Assembly: GCA_025357995.1 (NCBI GenBank)
Contig: JANYLF010000205.1
Span: forward strand, 1-20,129
DNA length: 20,129 nt
Direction: 5' to 3'
Source of the DNA: Acidimicrobiia bacterium
GTDB taxonomy: Bacteria; Actinomycetota; Acidimicrobiia; IMCC26256; JAENVU01
The translations under genes and the position numbers were made by a program. The notes beneath the pieces were generated by a model. It saw nothing but the letters and a program-made list of their open reading frames with translations. It was not told the DNA's origin and did not search any database. Positions 1 through 7,805 of the stretch are shown one piece after another. The first letter of the stretch is position 1. Each line of letters starts with the position of its first letter.

Positions 1-597
1 GCCCCAGCGCACCGCCGCGACCGGTGTGTCCGGATCCCGACCGTTCTCGACGAGCAGGTCGACGATCGCGTCGAGCCGTCCGGCGCCCATGAGGATCACG
101 AGCGTGCCCCCGGCGCGCGCGAGCGAGGCCCAGTCGGTGTCCGTGGTGCCCTTCGCCGGGTCTTCGTGACCGGTGACGACGGTGAAGTGCGTGGAGAGGC
201 CGCGGTGGGTGACCGGAATGCCGGCATAGGCGGGCGCCGCGATCGCGCTCGTGATGCCGGGCACGACCTCGAACGCGATCCCCGCCTCGATGAGTACCTC
301 GGCTTCTTCACCGCCGCGGCCGAACACGAAGGGATCGCCTCCCTTGAGCCGTACGACGGTAGCGCCGGTCGCACCGTGGGCGACGAGCGTGGCGTGAATG
401 CCATCCTGATCCATGGCGACGCGTCCCGGCGCCTTGCCCACGTCGATGCGAATGGCATCCGGCGGTGCGAGATCAAGGAGCGACGGATGCGCGAGCCGGT
501 CGTACACCACGACGTCGGCCCGCCCCAACAACTCCGCGCCTCGCACCGTGATCAACCCCGGGTCGCCCGGCCCGGCACCGACCAAGTACACCGTCAT
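1..597 (-). CDS. cobA: Uroporphyrinogen-III C-methyltransferase (partial, possibly CobA-HemD fusion)
   Basis: This enzyme methylates uroporphyrinogen III at C-2 and C-7 with SAM to give precorrin-2, the branch point to siroheme and cobalamin. The first 199 residues are visible and the C-terminus lies beyond the left edge. Family motifs are clear: VYLVGAGPGDPGLITVRG at the N-terminus, YDRLAHPSLL, the glycine-rich VRLKGGDPFVFGRGGEE and VVPGITSAIAAPAYAGIPVTHRG. The ATG overlaps the hemC stop in an ATGA junction, so translation is coupled. In Mycobacterium and Streptomyces the gene at this place encodes a CobA-HemD fusion. That is likely here but cannot be confirmed, because the HemD half would fall outside the window. 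Confidence 0.95.
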   Translation of the reverse strand, partial: MTVYLVGAGPGDPGLITVRGAELLGRADVVVYDRLAHPSLLDLAPPDAIRIDVGKAPGRVAMDQDGIHATLVAHGATGATVVRLKGGDPFVFGRGGEEAEVLIEAGIAFEVVPGITSAIAAPAYAGIPVTHRGLSTHFTVVTGHEDPAKGTTDTDWASLARAGGTLVILMGAGRLDAIVDLLVENGRDPDTPVAAVRWG

Positions 598-1490
598 CGC
601 GCACCCTCGGTTTCGAGGAGGGTCGTGCCACCGAGGTCGTCGAGGATGCGTCGAGCCGCGGCGATTCCTACGGATTCGGCGTCGACGCCGTCGGCCTCGG
701 TGCGCAGCATCGTGGTGCCGTCGAGCGACGCGAGCAGCGCGTCGAGGTGTACGCCGCCATCCGAACCCACCTGGGCGTAGGCACCGCAGGGCATGGTGCA
801 ACCGCCACCAAGCGTGCGCAGGTAGGCCCGCTCGGCGGTGAGCGCAACGTGCGCATCGGCCACATCGATCGCGGCCAGCGCCGCGACGACGCGCGTGTCG
901 TCGGTCCGACATTCGACGGCGAGTGCACCCTGGCCCACCATCGGCAGCATGACGTCGATGTCAAATACCTCAGCGACGACGTCGACGAGCTCCAGGCGTT
1001 GGAGCGCCGCGAACGCGATCACCACCGCGTCGAAATCTGCCGCGCGCTCAACGCGCGTCGGGACATTGCCGCGCAGCTCGCCGAACGCGAGATCCGGACG
1101 CAGTGCCGCGATCTGGGCCCGACGACGCACCGCACCCGTGCCCACGACGCCGCCCGACGGAATGTCGTCGAGCGGCGCGCCCACGAGCGCGTCGCGCACG
1201 TCGGCGCGTTCGGGGACCGCCCCGATCGCCAGACCTTCGGCACTTTCCGCCGGGAGATCCTTCGCGGAGTGCACCGCAATGTCCGCGTCGCCGCGCCGGA
1301 CGGCCTCTTGCACTTCCTTGACAAATACCCCGGTACCACCGATGGCGTGAATCGCGCTCGTGCGATCACGATCGCCTTGGGTGCTCACGATCACCAATTC
1401 TGCCGGCACCGCGAGCCGTTGCACGACGAGGTTCGCTTGCCATCGCGCCAACGCGCTCCCGCGAGTGGCGACTCGGATCGGCGCGGTCAT
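594..1490 (-). CDS. hemC: Hydroxymethylbilane synthase (porphobilinogen deaminase)
   Basis: HemC polymerises four porphobilinogen molecules into hydroxymethylbilane in the cytosol, the third step of tetrapyrrole synthesis from glutamyl-tRNA. The 298-residue protein has normal family length. It starts with the typical IRVATRGSALARWQ and has VHSAKDLPAE in domain 1. Near the C-terminus, GGGCTMPCGAYA holds Cys231, the expected attachment site of the dipyrromethane cofactor. The ATG overlaps the hemA stop (ATGA at 1487-1490) and its own stop overlaps the cobA start in the same way. The three genes must therefore be translated from one message. Confidence 0.97.
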   Translation of the reverse strand: MTAPIRVATRGSALARWQANLVVQRLAVPAELVIVSTQGDRDRTSAIHAIGGTGVFVKEVQEAVRRGDADIAVHSAKDLPAESAEGLAIGAVPERADVRDALVGAPLDDIPSGGVVGTGAVRRRAQIAALRPDLAFGELRGNVPTRVERAADFDAVVIAFAALQRLELVDVVAEVFDIDVMLPMVGQGALAVECRTDDTRVVAALAAIDVADAHVALTAERAYLRTLGGGCTMPCGAYAQVGSDGGVHLDALLASLDGTTMLRTEADGVDAESVGIAAARRILDDLGGTTLLETEGAR

Positions 1491-2761
1491 TCCTCGGATT
1501 CGCTGAAGTTGAAGAGCGACGCGAGCGCGTCCGAGTACAACTCCCCGCGCGCGGTTCCCGCCGCGTCCTTGAGTTGCACCGTGGGCTCGTGCAGCAGCTT
1601 GTTGACGATGCCCTGGGTCAGCGCATCCACCGTCTTGCGGGCCTCGGGATCCAGCGCGTCGAGCTTGGACCGGAACCGGGCGAGCTCGGCCTGGCGGACC
1701 GATTCTGCGTGATCACGCAGGCTGGTGATGAGTGGCGCAACCGCGCGCGCTGCCCGATCGGTCTGGAACCGTTCGAGCTCTTCGCCGATGATCTCTCGCA
1801 CCGTGGCCACCTCACGGCGCCGTTCGTCCAGCGCGGCCTCGGTGAGCTGGTGGAGATCGTCGACGTCGTGGAGTGTGACCCCCGGAACCGACGCCGCCCC
1901 CGGATCGACATCCCGAGGCACCGCAACATCGACGATGAGCAGCGGCACACCATTCCGTCGCTCCATGACGGCCTCGACATCCGCCCGCTCGACGTGCACC
2001 TCGGTGGAGTCGGGGGCGGTGAGCAATACATCGACCGTGGTGAGCACGTCCTGGAGATCTCCGAGCGGCACCGCACGCCCGCCCAATCGTTCGGCCAACG
2101 CGACTGCGCGCGCGTGCGTGCGGTTCGCGACGACCACCTCACCGACGCCGGCAGTCACCAGCGCGCGCCCCAAACCCTCCGCGACGTCGCCGGCACCGAG
2201 GATGAGCACCGACCGACCACGCAACGAAAACATCGTGCGTTCGGCCAAGGCCACGGCAGCCGAGGAGATCGACAACGCCCGACGACCGATCGCGGTTTCG
2301 GTACGCACACGCTTGCCCAACACGATCGCGTGGCGGAACACCCGCGCCATCGCTTGGCCCGACGCGCCCTCGGTCTCGGCCAGCTGCCATGCGTCACGGA
2401 CCTGACCCAGGATCTCGCCCTCGCCGAGGATCATGGAATCGAGCCCGGCCGCCACACCGAAGAGGTGGCTGACCGCGCTGTCGTCGTAGTACGTATAGAG
2501 GTGTTCGGAGAAGTCCTCCGGCGGGGCACTGCCCTGCTCGGAGAGGAACTCCAGCACGTCCGAGACCGCGGAGTGGAACTTCGTCGACCGTGCGTAGATC
2601 TCGGTGCGGTTGCAGGTGGAGAGCAGCACCACCTCGGCGAGGTGCTCGCGGCCCGAGAGATCGTGGAGAGCCTTGACCATCCGCGACGAAGGCACCGCGA
2701 CGCGCTCGCGTAGCTCGACCGGTGCAGTCCGGTGGTTCAGCCCGACGACGATCACAGACAC
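1487..2761 (-). CDS. hemA: Glutamyl-tRNA reductase
   Basis: HemA reduces glutamyl-tRNA(Glu) with NADPH to glutamate-1-semialdehyde, the committed step of the C5 route to heme. The N-terminal catalytic domain begins VIVVGLNHRTAPVELRER and contains the nucleophile Cys50 in LLSTCNRTEIYA. Next come GEGEILGQVRDAW, the NADPH-binding Rossmann motif ILGAGDVAEGLGRAL, and a C-terminal dimerisation helix region. I chose the GTG at 2761 (424 residues). It overlaps the upstream gene by 10 bp, and GGGAG lies about 11 nt before it. A second GTG at 2755, forming a GTGA overlap with the upstream stop, is a real alternative and changes the protein by two residues. Confidence 0.96.
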   Translation of the reverse strand: MSVIVVGLNHRTAPVELRERVAVPSSRMVKALHDLSGREHLAEVVLLSTCNRTEIYARSTKFHSAVSDVLEFLSEQGSAPPEDFSEHLYTYYDDSAVSHLFGVAAGLDSMILGEGEILGQVRDAWQLAETEGASGQAMARVFRHAIVLGKRVRTETAIGRRALSISSAAVALAERTMFSLRGRSVLILGAGDVAEGLGRALVTAGVGEVVVANRTHARAVALAERLGGRAVPLGDLQDVLTTVDVLLTAPDSTEVHVERADVEAVMERRNGVPLLIVDVAVPRDVDPGAASVPGVTLHDVDDLHQLTEAALDERRREVATVREIIGEELERFQTDRAARAVAPLITSLRDHAESVRQAELARFRSKLDALDPEARKTVDALTQGIVNKLLHEPTVQLKDAAGTARGELYSDALASLFNFSESEE

Positions 2762-3402
2762 GAGCGGAGCAACTCCCTTGCTTCGGCGACACGGCCGCCA
2801 CGAACCAGGTCGAGAATGCCGGAATCGAAAGCCCGCCGCCAATCGGCGTCCTCACTGGAACGCCCGGACGCCCGAAACGCTTCCCGGGCCTCGGAAAACA
2901 CCTCGAGCAGTGTCTCGTACTCGGGACCCATTTCGGTGCGCACGTGATCTCTGAGGAACGTCGCGAGGGCGGGACTACGCCCGTTTGTCCCAATCGTGAC
3001 CACGAGATCCCCCTGGCGAACGACCGACATCAGTGTGAACGAGCAATTCGCCGGGTCGTCGGCCGAGTTCACCCAGACGCGGCGCGCCTCGCCGGCTTCG
3101 AAGACGGCTCGGTTCACCGCCGGGTCCGCGGTCGCAGTGATCGCCAGCCAGGCATCGTCGAGATCCACGGCATCGAAGGCGCGCGGAAACCAGACCAGCC
3201 GGCCCGCTTCGTGCGCGTCCCGGATCTCGTCGACCGCGTCGGGCGCGATCACGACGACGTCGGCATTCGCAGCAAGCAAGGAGCCGAGCTTGCGCGCCGC
3301 GATGCGACCTGCGCCGACCACGACACACCGTCGCCCCGCGACGACGAAGTTCGCCGGGAATCCGACGAGACTCGGACGCGCATCGACCGACGGGTCGCTC
3401 AC
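2752..3402 (-). CDS. Precorrin-2 dehydrogenase (SirC / CysG N-terminal-like)
   Basis: This protein probably oxidises precorrin-2 to sirohydrochlorin with NAD+, linking the SUMT reaction to siroheme. The 216 residues match the Rossmann half of CysG/Met8: CVVVGAGRIAARKLGSLL near residue 30, then WVNSADDPANCSFT and the NGRSPALATFLRD segment typical of the family. There is no fused methyltransferase; that activity is encoded separately by cobA at the left edge. The start is GTG at 3402, 13 bp after the rex stop. The gene overlaps hemA by 10 bp. Whether it also chelates iron cannot be judged from sequence. Confidence 0.9.
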   Translation of the reverse strand: MSDPSVDARPSLVGFPANFVVAGRRCVVVGAGRIAARKLGSLLAANADVVVIAPDAVDEIRDAHEAGRLVWFPRAFDAVDLDDAWLAITATADPAVNRAVFEAGEARRVWVNSADDPANCSFTLMSVVRQGDLVVTIGTNGRSPALATFLRDHVRTEMGPEYETLLEVFSEAREAFRASGRSSEDADWRRAFDSGILDLVRGGRVAEARELLRSCL

Positions 3403-3415
3403 GAGATTCGATCTT

Positions 3416-4087
3416 TCACGACGCGCGCTCTTTGATGCGGCGGTGAGATTGGTAGAAGGAGAGAATCTGCAACTCGGTCGCGAGGTCGACTTTGCGCACC
3501 GAGACTTCCTCGGGCACGGTGATCACCGCCGGCGCGAAGTTGAGAATCGACTGCACTCCGGCTGCGACCAGCTGATCGGCGACGGCCTGGGCTGCCATCG
3601 CGGGAGTGGCAATGATCCCGATCGTGATGCCACGGCCCCGGACGATCTCCACCAGATCGTCGAGCGCTTCGACTGCGAGATCGCCGACTCGCGAACCCAC
3701 CTTTGCGGGATCGGCGTCGACCAGCGCGAGCACGCGAAATCCGCGCGCGGTCAGCCCGCCGTAATTCGCAAGCGCGTGACCCAGGTTGCCCACACCGACG
3801 ATCGCGACCGGCCAGTCGTGGGTGAGCCCGAGCTCCCGAGAGATCCGATCGAGGAGGAACGGGACTTCGTAGCCGACTCCTCGAGTCCCGTAGGAGCCCA
3901 GGTACGAGAGGTCCTTGCGCACTTGTGCCGCATTGACGCCGGCCATCGTGGCGAGGCGATCCGACGACACGGTATCGACGTCTTCCTCTGTGACCTCGAG
4001 CAGCGCGCGGTAGTACAGCGGGAGCCGGGCAACCGCGGCGCCCGGGATCTTCCGAGCATTGCTGGGCGTTCCCGATCGCTGGGCCAA
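3416..4087 (-). CDS. rex: Redox-sensing transcriptional repressor Rex
   Basis: Rex is a homodimeric repressor that senses the NADH/NAD+ ratio. The N-terminal winged helix includes RKIPGAAVARLPLYYRAL and GVNAAQVRKDLSYLGSYGTRG. The C-terminal Rossmann domain has VAIVGVGNLGHALANYGG and ends in a swapped helix (ELQILSFYQSH). The start is uncertain. The frame is open to GTG at 4141, but the operator lies only 12 bp further upstream, so that codon may not be transcribed. GTG at 4117 and TTG at 4087 are alternatives. I give 4087 because GAGG precedes it by about 10 nt and the N-terminal length then resembles Streptomyces Rex. It heads the hem operon, as in Streptomyces coelicolor rex-hemACD. Confidence 0.93.
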   Translation of the reverse strand: MAQRSGTPSNARKIPGAAVARLPLYYRALLEVTEEDVDTVSSDRLATMAGVNAAQVRKDLSYLGSYGTRGVGYEVPFLLDRISRELGLTHDWPVAIVGVGNLGHALANYGGLTARGFRVLALVDADPAKVGSRVGDLAVEALDDLVEIVRGRGITIGIIATPAMAAQAVADQLVAAGVQSILNFAPAVITVPEEVSVRKVDLATELQILSFYQSHRRIKERAS

Positions 4088-4153
4088 CCGGCACCGACCT
4101 CGACAGGGCCCGCGCACTCCGCCCGGGCCAGGAACGCCCACGGTACACCCGGC

Positions 4154-4171
4154 TCGTGCAGTTCTTCACAA
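4154..4171. promoter_or_regulatory. Candidate Rex operator between rex and the divergent membrane-protein gene
   Basis: The sequence TCGTGCA-GTTC-TTCACAA matches the established Rex operator TTGTGAA-N4-TTCACAA with a perfect right half and 5 of 7 in the left half. It sits directly upstream of rex. TTGTGA on the minus strand could serve as the rex -35. On the plus strand TTCACA (4165-4170) is a good -35 for the gene starting at 4203. Rex could therefore repress both directions. Confidence 0.7.
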
Positions 4172-4193
4172 GCGGGGCCCGGGCGCGTACGCT
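4165..4193 (+). promoter_or_regulatory. Candidate promoter for the 4203 gene (near-leaderless)
   Basis: TTCACA at 4165-4170 (TTGACA with one mismatch), a 17-bp spacer and TACGCT at 4188-4193 form a plausible housekeeping promoter. Transcription would begin about 4200-4202, just before the ATG at 4203. This fits the lack of a Shine-Dalgarno sequence. The -35 lies inside the Rex operator. Confidence 0.55.
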
Positions 4194-4202
4194 CGACGCC
4201 CC

Positions 4203-4928
4203 ATGGTCGTCGGGCTCGCCTTTCTCGCTACCGCCGTCGCGACGGTGTTCGCCCAGGCCACGCTCGTCCGCGCGACCAGAGATCATCGCCCCCAGGACCG
4301 GGTATGGACGATCGCGCTCGGGTTCGTCGCCCTTGCCTCGGCGGCGCTCGCGACCGGCGCGTCGACCGGCTGGGACAATGGCACGTTCCGCGTCTTCTAC
4401 CTCCTCGGTGCCGTGCTCGCGGTTCCGTGGCTCGCGCTCGGGACGGTGTATCTCCTCGCCCGGCCGGTCGTCGCGCGTCGGGTCGAACGCGTCCTCGTCT
4501 TCGTATCCGGTCTCGCCACGGGCGTCCTGTTGGCCGCACCGATGCACACGGTGCAGGGCACGGCGATTCCCGTCGGCAAAGAAGTCTTCGACGTCTTGCC
4601 CCGCGTCCTGGCCGCAGTGAGCAACGGTGTGGGTGCCACGGTGATCATCGTGGGCGCACTGGTCTCGGCGTGGCGATACGGCCGCAATCGCACCGTCGCC
4701 GGGAACGGGCGCCGCGCCGGCGCCAACGTGCTCATCGCGGCGGGCACGCTCGTGCTCTCCAGTGGTGGGCTCATCCAGGGGATCGCCGGGAAGGACGAGG
4801 CCTTCGTCATTTCGCTCGCTGTCGGTATCAGCGTGATCTACGTGGGATTTCTCGTGGCTGCGTCTGCGACCAGACCCGCGACGGCCGACGACGCGCGTTC
4901 AGGCACAATCGGCGAGGTTGCGGCGTAA
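4203..4928 (+). CDS. Seven-helix integral membrane protein of unknown function
   Basis: I do not recognise the family. The 241-residue protein has about seven hydrophobic segments, near residues 1-21, 35-52, 63-87, 96-113, 133-155, 173-192 and 200-221. The loops are short and charged, and the C-terminal tail is soluble. No cofactor motif stands out; there is one His (114) in a loop between helices 4 and 5. The ATG at 4203 is chosen because the first helix starts there and the -10 lies 9 nt upstream, though the frame is open further upstream. It is divergent from rex and shares its operator region, so a redox-linked role is an inference. Its end overlaps the convergent ligase gene by 30 bp. 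Confidence 0.8.
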   Translation: MVVGLAFLATAVATVFAQATLVRATRDHRPQDRVWTIALGFVALASAALATGASTGWDNGTFRVFYLLGAVLAVPWLALGTVYLLARPVVARRVERVLVFVSGLATGVLLAAPMHTVQGTAIPVGKEVFDVLPRVLAAVSNGVGATVIIVGALVSAWRYGRNRTVAGNGRRAGANVLIAAGTLVLSSGGLIQGIAGKDEAFVISLAVGISVIYVGFLVAASATRPATADDARSGTIGEVAA

Positions 4929-6359
4929 CACCTTGCCGGCCTGATTACGGGGAAGTTCGTCGATCACGTGCACGGTGGTCGGCACCTTGTACCGGGCGAG
5001 GCGATGAGCCACATGCTCACGCAACGCCGAGAGCGTGGGGGTTGCACCCGGCGCCGGCACCACGAAAGCCGTGACCGCCTCTCCCGTGCGCGGGTTCGGG
5101 ACGCCGATGACGGCCGCATCCGCCACATCCGCCGACTCCATCAGCGCGTCTTCCACCTCGGCCGGGTACACGTTGAAGCCCGACACGATGATCAGGTCCT
5201 TCATCCGGTCCACGAGGCTGAGAAATCCTTGGTCGTCGGCCACCGCTACGTCGCCGGTGCGCAGCCAACCGTCGTGCAAGACGCGCGCGGTGGCCTCGGG
5301 ATCGTTCCAGTACCCGCCGAACACGTTGGGGCCTCGCACCCAGATCTCACCCGGGTCGCCCACGGTCACATCAGTGCCGTCGGCATCCACCAACCGCACC
5401 TCGACGCCGGGCAGCGGCGGGCCTATCGACCCCCACCGAGGGCTGCGGTCTACCGCGGTGGTCGACACGATCGGGGCCGCCTCGGTGAGGCCGTAGCCCT
5501 CGTAGATCGTGACCCCGAACCGATCGTGGAACCGCTCGCCGATGGTCATGGGCAGCTCGGCCGCACCCGACACCGCAAGCCGCACGGTCGCGAACGCGCG
5601 CGGGTCCGCCTCCGATTCCGAGAGCTCCAGCAACGCGGTGAACATCGCCGGGACGCCGGCGAGAATCGTGACGCCTTCGCGACGGGCAAGGTCGACCACA
5701 CGGGTCGCGTCGAACTGGGGAAGCAAGACCGAGCGCACCCCGCCCGCCAGCGCCACCCCGAGCGCGACGTTCAACCCGAACACGTGAAAGAAGGGGAGCG
5801 TGGCGAGGCCGACGTCTTCGGGCCCCAATTGCAGACCCGGGTGCGACTGCACCTGGCCGATATTCGCGGCGAGGTTCCCGTGCGTGAGCATCGCGGCGCG
5901 TGGCGCTCCCGCCGTGCCCGACGTGAAGAGGAGCACCGCGAGTTCGGCATCGTCGCGTTCGACTTCTGCCGGCATCGGGGGACCGGCGGGCAGCGCCCCG
6001 GCCGCGATCGCGCCCGGCAGCTCCAGCAGATGCTCCGCGCCCAACCCGCAAACGAGGACCCGGGCATCGATGCGTTCCAGCTCGCCACGATGCGCGGCGA
6101 CGGGGGCCCCGGGGTTCAACGGGACGGCGACGGCACCACACCACAGTGCGCCCAAGTAGGCGCCCACGAAGCTGACGTCGTTCCACGCCGCGATCGCCAC
6201 CCGATCACCGGGTCGAACCCCGAGTCGATCGAAACTTCCCGCCGTCGAGGCCGCCAGCCCAACGAGGTCGGAGAACGTCAACGTGGTCTCGCCTTCGACC
6301 ACCGCGGGCGCGTCGGGACGCGGTTCGGCATGGCGCAAGAGAACGGACACCAGGTTCAC
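4899..6359 (-). CDS. AMP-forming acyl-CoA ligase / synthetase
   Basis: This is an ANL-superfamily enzyme that would activate a carboxylic acid with ATP to acyl-AMP and then transfer it to CoA. The 486 residues show the phosphate-binding loop LLFTSGTAGAPRAAMLTHGN, the A5 motif YEGYGLTEAAPIVS, GDVAVADDQGFLSLVDRMKD with the hinge, SGFNVYPAEVEDAL, and the catalytic lysine region NQAGKVLRRNL. The loop has Arg where Lys is usual (GxPK). The start is GTG at 6359, 20 bp downstream of the FAD oxidoreductase stop, so the two are probably co-transcribed. GTG at 6350 is an alternative. The substrate cannot be told; a medium or long chain acid is a guess. Confidence 0.92.
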   Translation of the reverse strand: MNLVSVLLRHAEPRPDAPAVVEGETTLTFSDLVGLAASTAGSFDRLGVRPGDRVAIAAWNDVSFVGAYLGALWCGAVAVPLNPGAPVAAHRGELERIDARVLVCGLGAEHLLELPGAIAAGALPAGPPMPAEVERDDAELAVLLFTSGTAGAPRAAMLTHGNLAANIGQVQSHPGLQLGPEDVGLATLPFFHVFGLNVALGVALAGGVRSVLLPQFDATRVVDLARREGVTILAGVPAMFTALLELSESEADPRAFATVRLAVSGAAELPMTIGERFHDRFGVTIYEGYGLTEAAPIVSTTAVDRSPRWGSIGPPLPGVEVRLVDADGTDVTVGDPGEIWVRGPNVFGGYWNDPEATARVLHDGWLRTGDVAVADDQGFLSLVDRMKDLIIVSGFNVYPAEVEDALMESADVADAAVIGVPNPRTGEAVTAFVVPAPGATPTLSALREHVAHRLARYKVPTTVHVIDELPRNQAGKVLRRNLADCA

Positions 6360-6379
6360 GGCGGGTGATTGTTGCAGGC

Positions 6380-7681
6380 TCAGCCGAGAAGCGCGCCAGC
6401 GGAACGAAGAGTGGCCTGGAGTTCGGCGATGTCGACGGCGCCGGGGGCGATGCGGTCGCGGGCCGCGAGCGCGCCGGCAGTCCCCGCGGCCTCCCCGATC
6501 GCCATCGAGGGCGCCATCACGCGGGTCGATGCCAGCGCATCGTGGTCGGCCGAGATGCACCGACCCGCCACGAGGAGATTGGGTATTTCGTTCGTGCGTA
6601 ACGCGCCAAAGGGGATGTCGTACGTGAGCCCGGGTGCGAGGAACTCGTACTGGGTCGACCGATCGTGCACGTGGAACTCCTTGGGCCAGGCACCACGCGC
6701 GATCGCGTCCGGCCGACGGGCACCCGCAGTCACCTCGGCGGCGGTGAGCGTGGACACGCCCCGAATATGTCGGGTCTCGCGCACACCGAGCGTCGTCGCG
6801 GTATCCGCGAGGAACGCGTCGGCAAACCCGTCGACGTGCGCGCGCACGAACTCCGCGGCCTCTTCCGCGAGCCTCCGACCTTCGAGTTCGCCCCGGGTGG
6901 CCTGACGCGGGTCGGTGACGTCGATCGGCGAGCCGTCCGGGTTGCGGACACGCGTCATCGCACCGATAAACTCTCCGGGTCGCAGAGTGGGGATGAGCGC
7001 GCCGCCATCGCGCGACAACGACGCTCCGTACGCGTCGATGGCGGGTCCGAGCGACGCGATGGCCGCCATGGCCCGTTCGGGATCCGCGTGCTGCAACACG
7101 AACTGCATCGATGCGTGCTGGCGGTGACCGGTGTCGCCCACGACGGTGGGGACGCCGGCAAACGTGGCGACGTCTGCATCACCAGTGCAGTCGATAAACA
7201 CCGACCCGGCGATCGCTTGCAATCCGCGCTTGGTCGCGACCACCAGGGCGCGCATACCACCCTCATCCGCGAGCACGCCCGCCACCATCGTGTGCAGCAA
7301 GAGATCGATCGACGACGCGCCCTCGACCAGATGGTCCGCCACTCGCTTGGCCGCCCAGGGCACGTATACGAAGACGGCCGTCTCCTTGAACGGGATCGGG
7401 CCGATCCCCGCGTCGGCCGCACTGAGCGCGTCCGCGAACTCGCGCGCGAGTCCGCCCACCACGCACTCGAATCCCGAACCGGTGTCGAAATAGAGGCCGC
7501 AGATCGTGCCGACCGACGCCGCCGTGAAGTTCCCGCCGAGGAACCCGTAACGCTCGACCAGGACGACCCGCGCCCCTTGGCGGGCCGCGGCCAGCGCGGC
7601 CCCGAGACCGGCGGGACCACCTCCGGCCACCACGACGTCGGCATCGGCCAACACAGGAAGGTCGCGGGCGGGGAGTCGCAC
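6380..7681 (-). CDS. FAD-dependent oxidoreductase (FAD_oxidored family)
   Basis: This 433-residue protein has an N-terminal dinucleotide fold, DVVVAGGGPAGLGAALAAA with GGGPAG at residues 20-25. It is followed by VVLVERYGFLGGNFTAASVG, which is characteristic of the FAD-dependent oxidoreductases of Pfam PF12831. A second FAD contact, VFIDCTGDADVATFAGVP, and a C-terminal LLVAGRCISADHDALASTRVM complete the fold. The substrate is unknown. I chose the GTG at 7681 because homology begins there and TACGCT lies 7 nt upstream, with no Shine-Dalgarno sequence. The frame stays open much further, but that part is antisense to the CAP gene. It lies directly upstream of the acyl-CoA ligase. Confidence 0.9.
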   Translation of the reverse strand: MRLPARDLPVLADADVVVAGGGPAGLGAALAAARQGARVVLVERYGFLGGNFTAASVGTICGLYFDTGSGFECVVGGLAREFADALSAADAGIGPIPFKETAVFVYVPWAAKRVADHLVEGASSIDLLLHTMVAGVLADEGGMRALVVATKRGLQAIAGSVFIDCTGDADVATFAGVPTVVGDTGHRQHASMQFVLQHADPERAMAAIASLGPAIDAYGASLSRDGGALIPTLRPGEFIGAMTRVRNPDGSPIDVTDPRQATRGELEGRRLAEEAAEFVRAHVDGFADAFLADTATTLGVRETRHIRGVSTLTAAEVTAGARRPDAIARGAWPKEFHVHDRSTQYEFLAPGLTYDIPFGALRTNEIPNLLVAGRCISADHDALASTRVMAPSMAIGEAAGTAGALAARDRIAPGAVDIAELQATLRSAGALLG

Positions 7682-7688
7682 ACGGTGG

Positions 7689-7694
7689 AGCGTA
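7689..7694 (-). promoter_or_regulatory. Candidate leaderless -10 (TACGCT) for the FAD oxidoreductase
   Basis: TACGCT reads on the minus strand and ends 7 nt before the GTG start at 7681. No clear -35 is visible at 16-18 bp. Position and form match the other leaderless candidates in this window. Confidence 0.45.
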
Positions 7695-7805
7695 CGGCGA
7701 ATTGTGCGAAATCCGCGCCCCGCGCTCAAGCCCTGACGGCCGGAGGCCGATGACTGGAATCGAACACACACCAGGGAACAAACCGGGGCGAAATGGGAGG
7801 CACCG

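Noticed and set aside
747..2713. Long plus-strand open frames opposite hemC and hemA
   Set aside because: Both are antisense to highly conserved genes and their translations show no family features.
2996..5074. A 692-codon open frame on the plus strand
   Set aside because: It runs antisense to precorrin-2 dehydrogenase and rex and through the membrane-protein gene in another frame. The translation is Arg/Ser/Pro-rich without domains, as expected for a shadow in GC-rich DNA.
6360..6560. Upstream extension of the acyl-CoA ligase frame
   Set aside because: It overlaps the FAD oxidoreductase coding region and is Arg-rich. Family homology begins at the GTG at 6359.
7701..7711. Rex-like half-site (TTGTGCGAA) upstream of the FAD oxidoreductase
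   Set aside because: Only one degenerate half-site; no second half at the required spacing.
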